Assembly (NCBI RefSeq): GCF_026343955.1
Contig: NZ_JAPKNI010000004.1
Span: 1 to 64,000, forward strand
From: Kaistia defluvii
GTDB taxonomy: Bacteria > Pseudomonadota > Alphaproteobacteria > Rhizobiales > Kaistiaceae
DNA length: 64,000 nt
Direction of reading: 5' to 3'
In this document: one piece after another, positions 62,035 to 64,000 of the stretch
Position numbering within the stretch: the first letter of the stretch is position 1
How the letters are laid out: each line of letters starts with the position of its first letter
The notes under the pieces: model-generated
Databases searched by the model: none
What the model was told of the DNA's origin: nothing
What the model saw: only the letters and a program-made list of their open reading frames with translations
Program-made: the position numbers and the translations under genes

Positions 62035-62919
62035 TCAGACCGTGCGCGCGGTGATCGCCTTGCGGGCGGATTCACCCATGCGAGCCTCGATATAGGCCTT
62101 GGCCAGGCGCGCCACTTCGACATTGTCGGTCCAGGTGTTGCGCCAGATCGCGCAGGTGATCGACAGATCCTTGTCGACAACCTCGGTCGAGAAGCTCTCG
62201 AAGGTGATCCAGTCCTGGTAGTCGATCTCGAGCAGCGCGTCGAAGATCGCCGAGAAGTTGATCACGCCGGAACCGAGGAAGCCGCGATTGCTCTCGCCGA
62301 TGTGGAAATAGCCGAGCTTCTTGCCGGCGGTGCGCAGCGCCTGGACCGGATCCGCTTCCTCGATGTTCATGTGGAAGGTGTCGAGGTGCAGGAAGATGTT
62401 GTCCGAGCCGGACTGCTCGATGAAGGCGAGGCCCTGCGCGGTGGTGTTGAGCAGGTTGCTCTCGAAGCGGTTGACGACCTCGAGGTTCATCGACACGCCG
62501 GCGGCCTTGCCGATGTCAGCGGCGCGGGCGAGCGCGGCGACGCTGTTGTCCCAGCCCTTCTGGGTCGGCATGCTCTGGTACTTGGTGTGGGCGGAGAAGA
62601 TGATGCCGCCGAGCTTCGAGCCGCCGAGATCGCGGGTGATCGAGATGGCCTCGGCCAGCAGGGCCTCGCCGCGCTTGACCACGGCCGGGTCTTCCGACGA
62701 CACGTCGCAATCGAGCGGCAGGCCCATGGTGACGACGACCTTGAGGCCATAATCCTGCAGCCGCTTGGCGAGCCAGTTGACGTCGAACTTCTTCGGGTCG
62801 AGGCGCGGAAACTCGATCAGGCCGTAGCCGAGGTCATGCGACTTCTTCATCGCGCCTTCGAGGTCTTCCTGCGTCGTGCCGCCGGTCCAGACGAACGAAT
62901 GAATGCCAAGCTTCTTCAT
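62035..62919 (-). CDS. Sugar phosphate isomerase/epimerase, D-tagatose 3-epimerase-like
   Basis: A 294-residue TIM-barrel protein. It has the four metal-ligand positions of the ketose 3-epimerase group: Glu in LEVVNRFES, Asp in LHLDTFHMNIEE, His in GYFHIGESNRG and Glu in ITFESFS. That group epimerises free ketoses at C3, for example tagatose/sorbose or fructose/psicose. Divergent from the SDR at 63141 with a candidate ROK site between them, it probably feeds a ketohexose into the catabolic route of this locus. Confidence 0.85.
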   Translation of the reverse strand: MKKLGIHSFVWTGGTTQEDLEGAMKKSHDLGYGLIEFPRLDPKKFDVNWLAKRLQDYGLKVVVTMGLPLDCDVSSEDPAVVKRGEALLAEAISITRDLGGSKLGGIIFSAHTKYQSMPTQKGWDNSVAALARAADIGKAAGVSMNLEVVNRFESNLLNTTAQGLAFIEQSGSDNIFLHLDTFHMNIEEADPVQALRTAGKKLGYFHIGESNRGFLGSGVINFSAIFDALLEIDYQDWITFESFSTEVVDKDLSITCAIWRNTWTDNVEVARLAKAYIEARMGESARKAITARTV

Positions 62920-62995
62920 CAGCGTTTCCTCGTGGTTCCATCGCCGGGCCGGCTTCCGGCCGGATCGACATCCAGTGCGATTTCAACATCGCTTA

Positions 62996-63020
62996 TTTGT
63001 TGGCAGTAGCAGCAAACAAA
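62996..63020. promoter_or_regulatory. Candidate ROK operator 2
   Basis: TTTGTTGG, 9 bases, CAAACAAA: seven of eight arm pairs complementary. Lies between the divergent epimerase-like and SDR genes, 77 bp from the first and 121 bp from the second. Confidence 0.55.
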
Positions 63021-63140
63021 CTTGCTTTCAAGCGGGGGGCGGGTCTAGTTTAGCGGAACGCACCGCCACAAACGAGCGGTGAGAAGCCATGCGCCCGGTT
63101 CGGACATGAGGTCCGGCAAGGGCTTTGGGAGGAAACCGAA

Positions 63141-63917
63141 ATGTCTGCCAACCAGGCGTTCACCGCCGACCTGACGCGTCCCTTCGACATGACCGGCAAG
63201 GTCGCTCTGATCACCGGCGCCGCCGGCGGCATCGGCCGCGCGCTCGCCACCCTCTTCGCCGCCAATGGCGCCACGCTCGCCCTGCTCGACAAGAACGAGG
63301 CGGTGCATGACTTCGCAGCCTCGCTTGGCGCAGGCCACAAGGGCTGGACCGGCGACGTCACCGATGCTTCCGCCATCGAGCGCGCCGTCGCCGAAGTCGC
63401 GGCGCATTTCGGCAAGATCGACATCCTCGTCAACAATGCCGGCATCGGCACGCTCGCCCCCGCCGAGGCGACGACGACCGAGAGCTGGGACCTGCAGCTC
63501 GCGGTCAATCTACGCGCGCCCTACATCTTCTCGCGCGAGGTCGCCGGCCACATGATCGCCGCCGGCTATGGCCGCATCGTCACCATCGCCTCGCAGGCCG
63601 CCGTCATCGGCATCGAGGGCCATGTCGCCTATTCCGCCTCGAAGGCCGGCCTGCTCGGCATGACCAATTGCATGGCGCTGGAATGGGGCCCGAAGGGCAT
63701 CACCGCCAACTGCATCTCGCCGACCGTCGTCGAGACCGAGCTCGCCAAGGTCGGCTGGGCCGGTGAAAAGGGCGAGCGCGCCCGCGCCGAAATCCCGACC
63801 CGCCGCTTCGCGCAGCCGGAAGAGATCGCCTATGCCGCGCTCTACCTCGCCAGCGACGGCGCGGCGATGGTCAACGGCGCCAACCTGCTGGTCGACGGCG
63901 GCTACACGGTTCGCTGA
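63141..63917 (+). CDS. Short-chain dehydrogenase (polyol/sugar alcohol type)
   Basis: A 258-residue SDR with TGAAGGIGRALA, NNAGIGTLAP, a Ser in IASQAAVIG and the catalytic YSASK, ending LLVDGGYTVR. SDRs with this ending include galactitol and sorbitol dehydrogenases; specificity cannot be fixed from sequence. It starts the rightward unit that continues with a second SDR 27 bp later. Confidence 0.92.
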   Translation: MSANQAFTADLTRPFDMTGKVALITGAAGGIGRALATLFAANGATLALLDKNEAVHDFAASLGAGHKGWTGDVTDASAIERAVAEVAAHFGKIDILVNNAGIGTLAPAEATTTESWDLQLAVNLRAPYIFSREVAGHMIAAGYGRIVTIASQAAVIGIEGHVAYSASKAGLLGMTNCMALEWGPKGITANCISPTVVETELAKVGWAGEKGERARAEIPTRRFAQPEEIAYAALYLASDGAAMVNGANLLVDGGYTVR

Positions 63918-63944
63918 TTTCTGGACATTGATGGAGGAGACACC

Positions 63945-64000
63945 ATGGCCGTATCGATTGCCGGCAAGGTGATGATTGTGACCGGCGCCAGCTCCGGCAT
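63945..64000 (+). CDS. Short-chain dehydrogenase (3' end outside window)
   Basis: The 56 visible bases start with ATG behind GGAGGAGACACC and read MAVSIAGKVMIVTGASSGI, the N-terminal Rossmann strand and TGxxSGI motif of an SDR. It is 27 bp downstream of the previous SDR gene and very probably co-transcribed. Nothing more can be said. Confidence 0.75.
   Translation, partial: MAVSIAGKVMIVTGASSG

Overview
The window looks like ordinary chromosome of a GC-rich alphaproteobacterium, probably in the Hyphomicrobiales. The signs are an Omp25/Omp31-type porin-like protein, a bacterial NDUFS4-type complex I accessory subunit, a tandem cold-shock-domain protein, several RbsABC-type sugar importers, and the glmU-glmS order next to a DUF502 membrane protein. 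The genus cannot be fixed from sequence alone. I see no phage genes, transposases, CRISPR arrays or rRNA. Five features are RNA genes or a broken gene: tRNA-Arg(TCT), tRNA-Pro(TGG), two tRNA-Glu(TTC), and one GIY-YIG pseudogene.

Left part (0-31 kb): mostly housekeeping. It holds a DUF502 protein, glmS and glmU (UDP-GlcNAc synthesis), CcdA, a PfkB sugar kinase with a CPT-like P-loop protein, msrQ without an adjacent msrP, an amidohydrolase, a YitT-like membrane protein and a PaiB-like flavoprotein. A compact translation module follows: epmB and epmA (EF-P beta-lysylation) divergent from efp. Next come a GGDEF-EAL protein, a stress flavoprotein, an Omp, a CorC/HlyC-type membrane protein, a GT9 glycosyltransferase, and a two-gene unit coding an autotransporter with an ice-binding-like (DUF3494) passenger plus an L,D-transpeptidase. 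After the tRNAs there are a DUF192 protein, a double cold-shock protein, gloA, a HerA-type ATPase, a lipoprotein, a second L,D-transpeptidase and an orphan amino-acid binding protein with a strong terminator.

Middle part (31-39.5 kb): the broken GIY-YIG gene, a DAD-type cupin with an SDR divergent from a GntR/FCD regulator and a uronate-dehydrogenase-like protein, glutamate dehydrogenase, a potassium-channel-like membrane protein with an altered filter, paired crcB fluoride channel genes, and a DedA protein.

Right part (39.5-64 kb): carbohydrate catabolism, with three RbsABC-type importers. The first importer heads a leftward operon that ends with an SDR and a LacI-type repressor. A perfect palindrome lies 50 bp before that operon, and two near-copies lie between ltnD and otnK of a four-carbon sugar-acid pathway (otnI-ltnD / otnK-otnC). 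This suggests one LacI regulon joining uptake and breakdown. The second importer (rightward) ends in a terminator followed by a tandem ~215-bp repeat. A GatZ/KbaZ-like protein overlaps a PfkB kinase. The third importer lies with a ROK repressor, a ketose 3-epimerase-like TIM barrel and two SDRs (the last cut by the window edge). Two 25-bp sites of the form TTTGTTnG-n9-CAAACAnA upstream of these units are candidate ROK operators. The 54-64 kb block is best read as a hexitol/ketohexose utilisation locus.

Nothing here is an obviously new defence or mobile system. The most distinctive items are the two predicted sugar regulons, the DUF3494 autotransporter coupled to an L,D-transpeptidase, the channel-like protein, and the single-stop GIY-YIG gene.
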